A stretch of DNA of 13,661 bases from an uncultured Oscillospiraceae bacterium (lineage in GTDB: Bacteria > Bacillota > Clostridia > Oscillospirales > Oscillospiraceae), in the NCBI GenBank assembly GCA_958423465.1, contig CATZRD010000051.1:1-13661 (forward strand), written 5' to 3'. Positions 1-7,323 of the stretch are shown piece by piece. The first letter of the stretch is position 1, and each line of letters begins with the position of its first letter. Position numbers and translations under genes: made by a program. Under the pieces are notes generated by a model, which did no database searches, was not told the origin of the DNA, and saw nothing but the letters and a program-made list of their open reading frames with translations.

Positions 1-535
1 TGTCCAGCAGAAAGCCGAAAATGCTGTAAAGCTGAGCCATCATCTTGCAGTAGCGGTTGGGAAACTGGGTGGAGCAGAAGAGGAGCGTGTCGAACATCTT
101 CTCCGCCGCGCCCTCGGGGCTGTCCACAAAGACCGGCTCGTAGACGGTCAGGTTGGCCCGGGACAGATACCGCTCCACCAGATAGCCGGAAAAGGCCACC
201 CAGGTGGCGTTCATCCCGCTTTTGTAGTGGGGCTTGATCTGGGTCACCTCGTGGGGGAACATGACGAAGCCCTGGCCGGCCTCCACCTTGTGGGTGACCT
301 GGCGCACGGTGACGGACCCTCTTCCCTCCTTCACGAAGTACAGGATGTAGTGGTCCGGCTTCCCGGTGTGCTCCATGGCGATGTCCTGATTGCCGCAGTT
401 GTAGATATTGAACGTCAGATTGTAGTGGGACCGGTCGCTGATGTGGATGCTGATGTTCCGGTTGGTCTCGCTTTTGCCCTGCCGCTGCACCTGCTCAAAC
501 AGGTCCTGTTCCGTGGGGACTCTCTTCTTTTCCAT
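1..535 (-). CDS. AraC-family transcriptional regulator, N-terminal part (gene runs off left edge)
   Basis: Reading leftward from the ATG at 535, the frame stays open for 178 codons to the window edge. The product begins MEKKRVPTEQDLFEQ. Residues of about 60-110 (HYILYFVKEGRGSVTV, then VEAGQGFVMFPHEVTQI) match the cupin-like sensor domain of AraC-type regulators. The DNA-binding helix-turn-helix pair expected at the C-terminus lies outside the window, so the AraC call rests on the sensor half only. The start lies three bases after the stop of the upstream ATPase gene, and a GGGAG stretch 8 bases before the ATG serves as ribosome binding site. The gene is therefore the sixth member of the transporter operon. 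By family habit the sensor would bind a sugar or related small molecule and activate the importer operon. The ligand cannot be read from the sequence. Confidence 0.82.
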   Translation of the reverse strand, partial: MEKKRVPTEQDLFEQVQRQGKSETNRNISIHISDRSHYNLTFNIYNCGNQDIAMEHTGKPDHYILYFVKEGRGSVTVRQVTHKVEAGQGFVMFPHEVTQIKPHYKSGMNATWVAFSGYLVERYLSRANLTVYEPVFVDSPEGAAEKMFDTLLFCSTQFPNRYCKMMAQLYSIFGFLLD

Positions 536-538
536 AAG

Positions 539-1510
539 TCACTCTCCCTGATCTGCGCAATTCCAGCAGGCCACGCATCTTCCGCCGATCTCCCGCAGGG
601 GCGGTGCCTCCCGCCTGCACCGCTCGGTGGCGTAGGCGCAGCGGGGGTGGAAATGGCAGCCCGAGGGGGGATTGGCCGGGTTGGGCACCTCTCCCTCCAG
701 GATGATCCGGTCCATTCGGGTATCCGGGTCCGGCTTGGGCGCCGCGGACAGCAGCGCCCTGGTATAGGGGTGGAGGGGATTGGCGAACAGCTCGTCGGTC
801 TCGCCGAATTCCACCATCCGGCCCAGGTACATCACCATCACCCGGTCCGAAATGTGCCGCACCACGGACAGGGCGTGGGAAATAAACAGATACGTCAGAT
901 CATACTCCTTCTGCAGGTCCTCCAGCAGGTTGATGATCTGGGCCTGGATGGACACGTCCAGCGCGGACACCGCCTCGTCGCAGACGATCACCTTCGGCTG
1001 AAGGATCAGGGAGCGGGCGATGCCGATGCGCTGGCGCTGGCCGCCGGAGAAGGCGTGGGGATACCGGCGCAGATACGCCTTGTTCAGCCCCACCTGCTCC
1101 GCGATCCGGTCCACCGCCGCCTCGATCTCCCGCTTGCTCATGCAGGTGTTGTACCGCAGCGGCTCGCTGATGATGTCGAACACCGTCATCCGGGGGTCCA
1201 GGCTGGCGTAGGGATCCTGAAAGATCATCTGGATATCCCGGCGGTATTTCTTCATCTGGGCCTTGGTGGTCTTTAAAAAGTCGATGACGCCGTCCTCCTC
1301 CGTGTGGAACAGGACCTGACCGCTGGTGGCTTCGATGCCCCGGACCACGCAGCGGCCCAGGGTGGTCTTGCCGCAGCCGGACTCCCCCACGATGCCGATG
1401 GTCTCTCCCTGGTGCACGGTCAGGGACACGTCCGTCAGCGCCTTGACGCTGACGCCCTTGCTCTCATAGACCTTTGACAGGTTCTTGATCTCCAGAACGA
1501 CTTTGTCCAT
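539..1510 (-). CDS. Opp/Dpp-type ABC transporter ATP-binding protein (OppF/DppF-like)
   Basis: A 323-residue cytoplasmic ATPase that powers the importer together with its partner encoded just upstream. Visible motifs are Walker A GESGCGKT (42-49), the Q-loop glutamine in IFQDP (98), the ABC signature FSGGQRQR (154-161), Walker B VIVCDEA with catalytic Glu179, the D-loop SALD, and the H-loop His212. After the nucleotide-binding domain comes the oligopeptide-transporter C-terminal extension (HPYTRALLSAAP, then EGEVPNPANPPSGCHFHPRC). It contains Cys285, 291, 298, 312, 315 and 318, a spacing seen in Opp/Dpp ATPases and compatible with an iron-sulfur site. The ATG at 1510 follows the preceding stop by four bases. 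Length and motif order are normal for OppF/DppF. The family is certain. The substrate (peptide, oligosaccharide or other) is not, because many Clostridia and Thermotoga Opp-like systems carry sugars. Confidence 0.95.
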   Translation of the reverse strand: MDKVVLEIKNLSKVYESKGVSVKALTDVSLTVHQGETIGIVGESGCGKTTLGRCVVRGIEATSGQVLFHTEEDGVIDFLKTTKAQMKKYRRDIQMIFQDPYASLDPRMTVFDIISEPLRYNTCMSKREIEAAVDRIAEQVGLNKAYLRRYPHAFSGGQRQRIGIARSLILQPKVIVCDEAVSALDVSIQAQIINLLEDLQKEYDLTYLFISHALSVVRHISDRVMVMYLGRMVEFGETDELFANPLHPYTRALLSAAPKPDPDTRMDRIILEGEVPNPANPPSGCHFHPRCAYATERCRREAPPLREIGGRCVACWNCADQGE

Positions 1511-1514
1511 TCCC

Positions 1515-2561
1515 TCACCCCCTCTGTTCCATCAGGGCGCAGCGGACCATGTGGCCCGGCTCCGCCTCGTATTCCGGTATCTCCCGGCAGGCGCACACCC
1601 CCGGGATGCACGACTCGCACCGGTCATGGAAGCCGCAGGACGGCGGCAGGCCCACCGGCAGCGGCACCACGCCGTCGATCACATACAGCTTCTCCGCACG
1701 GCTCTGATCCATCCGGGGCAGGGACCGCAGCAGGCCTCTGGTATAGGGATGCCGGGGATCGTGGAAGATCTGGCGCACCGTGCCGTACTCCACGATCTGG
1801 CCCAGATACATGACCGCCACGTTGTCGCACATATTGGCCACGGTCCCCAGGTCGTGGGTGATAAAGAGGATGGACATGCCGAACTCCTTCTGCAGGGACT
1901 TCATCAGCTCCAGGATCTGGGCCTGGATGGTCACGTCCAGGGCCGTGGTGGGCTCGTCCGCGATAAGCAGGTCCGGATTGCAGCAGAGCATCATGGCGAT
2001 CAGCGCCCGCTGGAGCATCCCGCCGGAGAACTCGTGGGGATACTGGTCGATGCGCTTTTCCGGGTTGGCGATGCCCACCTTCTTCAGCATCTCCAGCACC
2101 CGGGAGCGCACGCCCTGGCGGGACATCTCCGGCTCATGGAGCCGCACGATCTCCCCCAGCTGGTTGCCGATGGTGTACAGCGGAGAAAAGGCGGTCATGG
2201 GCTCCTGGAAGATCATGGCGATCTCCGCCCCGCGGATGGCCCGGTAGGCCGCGCCGTCCCGGTCCAGCTCCAGCAAATTCAGGACCCTGCCGGATTTGGT
2301 GCGGTACAGGATCTGCCCCTGGGCAGAACAGTTGTCGGGGTTGATCCCCAGCACCTCCTTGCTGGTCACGCTCTTGCCGCAGCCGGACTCGCCCACCAGT
2401 CCCAGCGTCTCCCCCTTCTTCATGGTGAAGTCCACGCCCCGCACCGCGTGAAGCTCATAGTCGTCCACCTTGATGCGGACATGGAGGTCCCGGACCTCCA
2501 GAATATTCTCCGGAGCGATGGCGTATTCCCGCAGCTCCCTCTCTTTCTTATTTCGCAGCAC
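1515..2561 (-). CDS. Opp/Dpp-type ABC transporter ATP-binding protein (OppD/DppD-like)
   Basis: The second ATPase of the importer. In numbering from the GTG at 2570, it shows Walker A GESGCGKS (60-67), Q-loop Gln122, signature FSGGMLQR (181-188), Walker B LLIADEP (201-207), H-loop His239, and the Opp/Dpp C-terminal extension from about residue 275. That extension carries Cys312, 318, 321, 326, 328 and 344, which could hold an iron-sulfur cluster. I prefer the GTG at 2561 as start. The AAGGAGG at 2570-2576 sits 8 bases upstream of it, whereas the in-frame GTG at 2570 overlaps that ribosome binding site. The same AAGGAGG overlaps the stop codon of the upstream permease gene, which suggests translational coupling. 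The product is cytoplasmic and should pair with the OppF-like ATPase to make a heterodimeric motor. Confidence 0.95.
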   Translation of the reverse strand: MLRNKKERELREYAIAPENILEVRDLHVRIKVDDYELHAVRGVDFTMKKGETLGLVGESGCGKSVTSKEVLGINPDNCSAQGQILYRTKSGRVLNLLELDRDGAAYRAIRGAEIAMIFQEPMTAFSPLYTIGNQLGEIVRLHEPEMSRQGVRSRVLEMLKKVGIANPEKRIDQYPHEFSGGMLQRALIAMMLCCNPDLLIADEPTTALDVTIQAQILELMKSLQKEFGMSILFITHDLGTVANMCDNVAVMYLGQIVEYGTVRQIFHDPRHPYTRGLLRSLPRMDQSRAEKLYVIDGVVPLPVGLPPSCGFHDRCESCIPGVCACREIPEYEAEPGHMVRCALMEQRG

Positions 2562-2574
2562 CTTCCGCACCTCC

Positions 2575-3717
2575 TTATTTATAGGGGTCCGCCGCGTCCC
2601 GCAGGCCGTCGCCCATGAAGTTGAACGACAGCACCGTCAGGAACACGAACAGCATCGGAATCAGCTTCCAGCCGTAGAACATGATCGTCTCCAGCTTGTT
2701 GGTCTCCTGGAGCAGCACGCCCCAGCTGGTGGCCGGAGAGCGCAGGCCCAGGCCCAAGAAGCTCAGGGTGGTCTCGCCGATGATCAGGTTGGGGATGGAC
2801 ATGGTCATGTTCACGATGATGTAGCTGATGAAGCTGGGGATCATGTGGCGGGTGATGACCTTGTCCGCCGGCGCGCCGGAGATCCGGGCCGCCATGATAT
2901 AGTCCTCCTTCTTCACGGAGATGAACTTCGAGCGGACCACGCGGGACAGATCCGGCCAGGAGATCAGCGAGAGGATCAGCGTCATCAGCATGAATACCTG
3001 GGCGGGCTTCATGGTCTTAGGAATGGCCGCGGACAGGGCCATCCACAGGGGCACCTGGGGGAAGGAGCGGACCACCTCGACGATCCGCTGGATCACGGTA
3101 TCCACCCAGCCGCCGAAATACCCCGCCAGAGAGCCGATCAGCAGGCCCAGCACCAGCGTCAGAAGCATTCCGACGATGGGGATAAAGAGGGAGATCTGGG
3201 CCCCCAGCACCACCCGGGAAAAAAGGTCCCGGCCCATGCTGTCCGTCCCGAAGAGGAACACCCGGCCCTCGCCCTCCGCCTCAAAGAGGTGCAGATTGCT
3301 GGGGAAGAGTCCGAACCACTTGTACTCCCCGCCCGGGTCCCCCTGGGTGAAAAAGCGGATCCGGTAGACATTCTCCGTATCCTCCGCGAAAACGCCCATA
3401 TAGGTCACCGGGTCGCGCTCCATTTTGATGCCGTAGACGTAGGGGCCGATGAACTCCCCCTCGTGGAAAAAGTGGACCGGGGTGGGCCTGCAGTTGACGT
3501 ATCTGCCGTCAAACTGCTCCGTGCCCTGGGGCGCCACGAAGTTGCCGAAGATCGCCACCAGGTAGAAAAACAGCAGCACAAAGGCGCTGGTCATGGCCAG
3601 CTTGTGCCGGCGGAACTTTTTCGCCATGAGGCGCCACTGGGAGGCGTAGTAGTAGCGGTCGTTCTTTTCCCGCTCCCTGCGCTCTTTCTTCGTCATCGTA
3701 TTTTCCGTTTTTTCCAC
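2575..3717 (-). CDS. Opp/Dpp-type ABC transporter permease (OppC/DppC-like) with large extracellular insertion
   Basis: The second membrane subunit of the importer, about 380 residues. In numbering from the GTG at 3726, a charged cytoplasmic N-terminus (TKKERREREKN) is followed by TM1 (about 45-63). A polar segment of about 90 residues (67-157) comes next, then the conserved GTDSMGRDLFSR (160-171), further membrane helices, the EAA coupling loop around 276-295 (YIMAARISGAPADKVI), and the terminal GDGLRDAADP. A typical OppC is about 300 residues. The excess is the segment after TM1, which should face outside and resembles enlarged OppC subunits of sugar-type Opp systems. Start: an AAGGGG at 3726-3731 sits 8 bases before the GTG at 3717. 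The alternative GTG at 3726 would give a four-base GTGA overlap with the upstream stop. Either way the two permease genes are tightly coupled. Confidence 0.93.
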   Translation of the reverse strand: MEKTENTMTKKERREREKNDRYYYASQWRLMAKKFRRHKLAMTSAFVLLFFYLVAIFGNFVAPQGTEQFDGRYVNCRPTPVHFFHEGEFIGPYVYGIKMERDPVTYMGVFAEDTENVYRIRFFTQGDPGGEYKWFGLFPSNLHLFEAEGEGRVFLFGTDSMGRDLFSRVVLGAQISLFIPIVGMLLTLVLGLLIGSLAGYFGGWVDTVIQRIVEVVRSFPQVPLWMALSAAIPKTMKPAQVFMLMTLILSLISWPDLSRVVRSKFISVKKEDYIMAARISGAPADKVITRHMIPSFISYIIVNMTMSIPNLIIGETTLSFLGLGLRSPATSWGVLLQETNKLETIMFYGWKLIPMLFVFLTVLSFNFMGDGLRDAADPYK

Positions 3718-3722
3718 AGCGC

Positions 3723-4721
3723 TCACCCCTTCAAATATTCCTTGCGGGCCCGCGGATCCAGCCAGGCCAGCAGAACGTCCGAGATAAAGGTGCCGATCAC
3801 GGTGACAATGGCCATCAGGAACAGCCAGCTCCCCGCCAGGTACATATCCTGGTCGATCAGCGCCTCATACATGACCGTCCCCATGGAGGGCAGGTTCAGC
3901 ACGATAGCGGTGATGGTGGAACCGGTGAAGATGCCCACCAGAGACCAGCCGATGGAGGAGACGATGGGGTTCACCGCCGCCCGGACGCAGTATTTGTACC
4001 GGATCAGCTTGGCCTTCATGCCCTTGGCCTTGGCGGTCATCACATAGTTTTTGTTCAGCTCGTCCAGCATCTGGCTGCGCATGGTGCGGATCAGGCCGCA
4101 GGTGTTGTTCAGGCCAATGACCACCACCGGGATGACGCAGTGTTTGAGGAGATCCGCCACCTTGGCCCAGGACCAGGGCGCGTTCTGCATCCCCGGGGAG
4201 AAAAGTCCCAGCATGGTGTCCCCGGTGAGCTTGAAGGACAGGAACATCAGCAGAATCGCCATCAGGAAGTTGGGCACGGCCTGCCCCAGGAAGCAGACCG
4301 CCGTAAACGCGTAGTCGCCCACCGTGTACTGGTGGACGGCGCTGTAGATCCCCACGGGAATGGAGATCAGATAGGTAAACAGCATAGTCACCAGCGACAG
4401 CGCCATAGTGGGTACGATGTACGCCTTGATAATGGTCGTCACCGGCATGGACTGGGTGAAGGAGTAGCCGAAGTCCCCGTGGAAGATAATGTTGCTGAAC
4501 CAGCGCCAGTACTGCACCAGGAAGGGCTGGTCCAGGCCGTAGTGCTCCCGCAGATTCTGGATCATGGCCGGGTCCACCTGCTCTCCCGCCGCCGTCATGC
4601 GGCCGATATAGTTGGTCAGAAAGTCTCCGGGGGGAAGGGTGATGATGTAGAAAACAGCCAGTGAGATCAGCGCCACCGTCAGCGCCATGATGCACACCTT
4701 TTTAATAATGAATTTCGCCAT
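3723..4721 (-). CDS. Opp/Dpp-type ABC transporter permease (OppB/DppB-like)
   Basis: The first membrane subunit, 332 residues, normal for OppB/DppB. TM1 lies at about 8-28. An outer loop carries the family hallmark GLDQPFLVQYWRW and GDFGYSF. Further membrane spans lie at about 101-127, 136-163, 196-211, 255-276 and 298-320. The cytoplasmic EAA loop that contacts the ATPases is YVMTAKAKGMKAKLI (226-240). The C-terminus ends LDPRARKEYLKG, typical of the family. The ATG at 4721 is preceded by AGGAG 12 bases upstream, a rather long spacing. This is the only gene of the operon preceded by a sizeable gap, and that gap is filled with three inverted repeats. The family is certain and the substrate is unknown. 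Confidence 0.95.
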   Translation of the reverse strand: MAKFIIKKVCIMALTVALISLAVFYIITLPPGDFLTNYIGRMTAAGEQVDPAMIQNLREHYGLDQPFLVQYWRWFSNIIFHGDFGYSFTQSMPVTTIIKAYIVPTMALSLVTMLFTYLISIPVGIYSAVHQYTVGDYAFTAVCFLGQAVPNFLMAILLMFLSFKLTGDTMLGLFSPGMQNAPWSWAKVADLLKHCVIPVVVIGLNNTCGLIRTMRSQMLDELNKNYVMTAKAKGMKAKLIRYKYCVRAAVNPIVSSIGWSLVGIFTGSTITAIVLNLPSMGTVMYEALIDQDMYLAGSWLFLMAIVTVIGTFISDVLLAWLDPRARKEYLKG

Positions 4722-4749
4722 TCTTTTCGTTCACTCCTGTCTTTTTGAA

Positions 4750-4785
4750 TTTGTCCCTATGGCTCCTGAGGGCCATAGGGACAAA
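4750..4785. repeat. Perfect inverted repeat, 14-bp arms (third hairpin on the transcript)
   Basis: The arms are TTTGTCCCTATGGC (4750-4763) and GCCATAGGGACAAA (4772-4785), separated by 8 bases. In the leftward transcript this hairpin forms just before the ribosome binding site of the OppB-like gene. No T-run follows on that strand, so it is not a classic intrinsic terminator. It is more plausibly an mRNA-stabilising or processing hairpin, or part of a dispersed intergenic repeat. Confidence 0.85.
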
Positions 4786-4799
4786 CATCGCGCGATGTT
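4784..4799. repeat. Perfect 16-bp palindrome
   Basis: AACATCGCGCGATGTT is its own reverse complement. It shares two bases with the neighbouring 14-bp-arm repeat. As RNA it has little room for a loop, so it may act as duplex DNA (a protein site) or as a spacer within a compound repeat. Its function is unknown. Confidence 0.8.
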
Positions 4800-4806
4800 C
4801 AGCGTT

Positions 4807-4843
4807 CCCTTCGGAGGGGCCGGGTCCCGGCCCCTCCGAAGGG
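4807..4843. repeat. Very stable GC-rich inverted repeat, 18-bp arms (first hairpin on the transcript)
   Basis: The arms CCCTTCGGAGGGGCCGGG (4807-4824) and CCCGGCCCCTCCGAAGGG (4826-4843) are perfect complements around a single base. The hairpin lies 10 bases after the stop codon of the binding-protein gene, in its 3' flank on the leftward transcript. There is no following T-tract. A stable hairpin here fits the known arrangement in which the binding-protein message is protected or over-represented relative to the permease message, as with the REP elements between malE and malF. That role is inferred. Confidence 0.85.
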
Positions 4844-4852
4844 GGGAGTGGA

Positions 4853-6943
4853 TCACTGGATGAACCAGGTGTAGGGCTTGTTGTAGCCGTTGAAGCGCAG
4901 CTCGTCGCACCAAACGAAGCCTTCCCGGACGTTGTGGACCCGGTTGTTCATGGCGGTGTAGCTGGCGCTGCCTACCACGAAGCCGATGCTCCAGGCGTTT
5001 TCATAGTGGGACTGCACGATCCGCCGGGCGGCGGCCTGCTGCTCCTCGATGGTGTTGGCGGCCGTCAGGGCCTTGGAGGCGTCTACCAGCTCCGCCATGG
5101 GGGTGCCGGGCTCCGGGGTCAGGTGGTCCTCATGCTCCAGGGCGTACTTGCCCACGAAGCACACGTTGTTGCGGTTGGCGGCCAGAGCGTCGGGCCGCAG
5201 CATCACGTTGAAGGCGGAGTTGTTGCCGCCGAAGGAGGCCATGGCCACGTCGCCTACATAGTACTTCTCGTTGCGGGCGTTGTTGTCGGTGTTGGAGACC
5301 TCCACCATCTGGATGCCGATGGCCTTGTAGTACTGGGCCAGCAGGGCCACGCCGGGGGCGTCCACGCTGCTGTCGGCGCAGGTCTCCACCTCGATGGTCA
5401 CGGCCTTGCCGTCGTTGGCGCCGCCCACGAAGGTGCGGTAGCCGTCGGCGTTCAGCTCCTTGCTGATGAGGTCGATGCCGTCCAGCAGGCGGTTGGCCTC
5501 GTCCACATCGTACTCGGTCCACTTCTCCGGCGCGCCCTCCACATAGTCGGCCGTACCGGCAGGGGCGGCGAACTGGGCGGGGGTGAGCATACCGTTATAG
5601 AGGATCTCATTGAGCTCATTGCGGTCCACCGCGATGGACATGGCGTGGCGGAAGTCGATCTCCGCGAACAGGGCGGCGTACTGGCGATCCTTGTAGCCCT
5701 GGTTGAACTGGAGGTTGGCGGAGGTCCAGTTGGGAGCCACGGCCTCCAGCACCCGGTAGGTGCCCAGGGCCTCGCTGGCCTTGTAGGTGGGGAAGTCGGC
5801 GGTATCGAAGTTCACGAAGTCGATATTGCCGGCGATGATCTCCTGGGCGAAGAGGCCGCTGTCCATCTTCACATACTCCACCTTGTCGATGTAGGGCAGC
5901 TGGCGGCCCTGGTCGTCCACCTTCCAGTAGTAGGGGTTGCGCTCAAAGACCAGGGTCTGCTCGGTCAGGGCGCTGGTGATGTTCCAGGGGCGCAGGGTGG
6001 GCCGGCCGGCGTACTGCCAGTAGCGGTAGCCCAGCTGGTCGCACAGCCTGGTGTAGTCCTCAAAGGTGTACAGCTCGCTCTTGGCCTTGGCGTTGGCCAG
6101 GGCCTGCTCCTCGGTAACGGTGGTCAGGCCGTCGCCGCCGATGAGCTTCAGGTCGGTCTCGCCGGACCAGTGGGGCTCCTCCATGTTCACCGCCATGATG
6201 TCCTTGTACCACTCCTTGGGGCAGAACATCCACTTGTTGTCGATGCAGATGGCCTGGAGCAGGGTGGGCTTGGGGCTGTAGAGGGTGATGGTGAAGGTGG
6301 TGTCGTCCACATACCGGACCTGGGCGGGCTTCATCAGGCCGTCGGCCGGGTCTTTGGTCATGTACCAGTTGTAGATCTTGGTGGTATTGGACTTTACGAC
6401 CTTGCCGGTCTCGTTGTCCACCTGGGTGACCAGGACGTAATTATAATAGTACACGCAGTCGGCGGCGGTGAAGGGCGTGCCGTCGGACCACTTCATCCCG
6501 TCCCGGAGGTGGATGGTATAGACCAGGCCGTCGTCGCTGACGTCATAGCTCTTGGCCACGTTGCCCTCCACGGTGCCGTCATCCAGCAGGCGGAACAGAG
6601 GCTCCTCGGCAATGGGGCCGTAGTACCAGATGCCGCCGTTCTGGGTCCGCAGGGTGCCGCCGTAGGCGGGGGTCTCCTCGGGGCTGTACTGGGTCTCCAC
6701 ATAGATGTCCGCCTCGGCGGGAAGGCGCTCCGCCAGAGCGGGCAGCGCACCTGCCGCCACCTGGTCCGCCAGCATGGGGGCCTCCTTGGCCGGCTCCTGG
6801 CCGCTCTGGCCATCGCTGACGGCGGGGGTATTGGTGTTGCCGGGGGTGCTGTCAGGGGTCTTGGCGGAATTGCTGCCGCAGCCGGCCAGCATTCCAATGG
6901 TCATCCAGACCGCGAGAAACAGCGCTAACGTTCTCTTCTTCAT
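4853..6943 (-). CDS. Opp/Dpp-type ABC transporter substrate-binding lipoprotein (SBP_bac_5 family)
   Basis: A 696-residue extracytoplasmic receptor that delivers substrate to the importer. The N-terminus MKKRTLALFLAVWMTIGMLAGC is a lipoprotein signal peptide with lipobox LAGC, so Cys22 should be lipidated and anchor the protein to the outer face of the membrane. A flexible Ser/Thr/Pro-rich linker follows to about residue 45. SBP_bac_5 hallmarks are visible: YGGTLRT, EEPLFRLLDDGTVEGNVAKS, YTIHLRDGMKWSDGTPFTAAD, and FRHAMSIAVDRNELNEILYNG. At nearly 700 residues it is larger than DppA or OppA (about 530), a size seen in Opp-like receptors for oligosaccharides or other bulky ligands. The ATG at 6943 has an excellent TAGGAGG six to seven bases upstream. 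It is the first gene of the leftward importer operon. Substrate is not deducible from sequence. Family confidence is very high. Confidence 0.96.
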   Translation of the reverse strand: MKKRTLALFLAVWMTIGMLAGCGSNSAKTPDSTPGNTNTPAVSDGQSGQEPAKEAPMLADQVAAGALPALAERLPAEADIYVETQYSPEETPAYGGTLRTQNGGIWYYGPIAEEPLFRLLDDGTVEGNVAKSYDVSDDGLVYTIHLRDGMKWSDGTPFTAADCVYYYNYVLVTQVDNETGKVVKSNTTKIYNWYMTKDPADGLMKPAQVRYVDDTTFTITLYSPKPTLLQAICIDNKWMFCPKEWYKDIMAVNMEEPHWSGETDLKLIGGDGLTTVTEEQALANAKAKSELYTFEDYTRLCDQLGYRYWQYAGRPTLRPWNITSALTEQTLVFERNPYYWKVDDQGRQLPYIDKVEYVKMDSGLFAQEIIAGNIDFVNFDTADFPTYKASEALGTYRVLEAVAPNWTSANLQFNQGYKDRQYAALFAEIDFRHAMSIAVDRNELNEILYNGMLTPAQFAAPAGTADYVEGAPEKWTEYDVDEANRLLDGIDLISKELNADGYRTFVGGANDGKAVTIEVETCADSSVDAPGVALLAQYYKAIGIQMVEVSNTDNNARNEKYYVGDVAMASFGGNNSAFNVMLRPDALAANRNNVCFVGKYALEHEDHLTPEPGTPMAELVDASKALTAANTIEEQQAAARRIVQSHYENAWSIGFVVGSASYTAMNNRVHNVREGFVWCDELRFNGYNKPYTWFIQ

Positions 6944-7323
6944 GTGGTTTCCTCCTATAGCAGATGTTTTCTACATGAGCGCAGGACAAAAGACGCACCG
7001 TTGATCTCTGTCGCCTGCTCCATTATGGTTCCATTGTAGCGAAAAAAATCCCCAAACGCCATATACAGAACAGCACGATTTTTTGTAAAATTTTTTGGCG
7101 CCTTTTTTAGAAAACGCCGCCGCGTTTCGGAGAAACCCAGTTTTTGCAAGAAGTTTTCATGGGAGCGGGTCAATTTTTTGTGCACATCGTCAAAAGCCGC
7201 CGCTCTGATTTTGTGCTTTTCGCAGAGTCCATTTCCCCTCTCCGTGTTCACATTCCCCTATTTTGTCCCTGTACCTGTTCCATATGCGCAGATCCGCCCC
7301 GCGCATTTTTACATATCGCCGGT
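6944..7323 (-). other. Leader/regulatory region upstream of the importer operon; no convincing gene
   Basis: These 380 bases separate the Vps62-like gene from the binding-protein gene and are clearly richer in A/T than their surroundings. They contain three T6 tracts (A6 on the leftward strand) starting at 7079, 7091 and 7103, exactly 12 bases apart. A candidate promoter lies immediately downstream of two of them, and a second -10-like TACAAT lies at 7033-7038. There is a clean ribosome binding site next to the binding-protein start. I see no classic terminator for the upstream Vps62-like gene. A 98-codon leftward frame (7251-6955) crosses the whole area but has no recognisable features. This is where the AraC-type regulator would be expected to bind. 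Confidence 0.5.
7060..7089 (-). promoter_or_regulatory. Candidate promoter of the importer operon
   Basis: On the leftward strand, TTTACA (7089-7084) and TATATG (7065-7060) are 18 bases apart. A-tracts directly upstream (7091-7096 and 7103-7108) could act as an UP element. The -10 is poor (4/6), as is common for promoters that depend on an activator such as an AraC protein. The predicted leader to the binding-protein gene is about 110 bases. Confidence 0.4.

Noticed and set aside
4745..6928. A 727-codon open frame antisense to the binding-protein gene
   Set aside because: The opposite strand encodes a clear SBP_bac_5 lipoprotein with signal peptide and ribosome binding site. The antisense product is Gly/Val/His/Leu repetitive, a by-product of GC-rich codon use, with no domain.
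6955..7251. A 98-codon leftward frame upstream of the binding-protein gene, ending in the TAG that overlaps its ribosome binding site
   Set aside because: It starts at a GTG with a poorly spaced AGGGG, runs through the candidate promoter and A-tracts, and has no recognisable motif. Its last 22 codons could be a leader peptide, but no ribosome binding site precedes that ATG.
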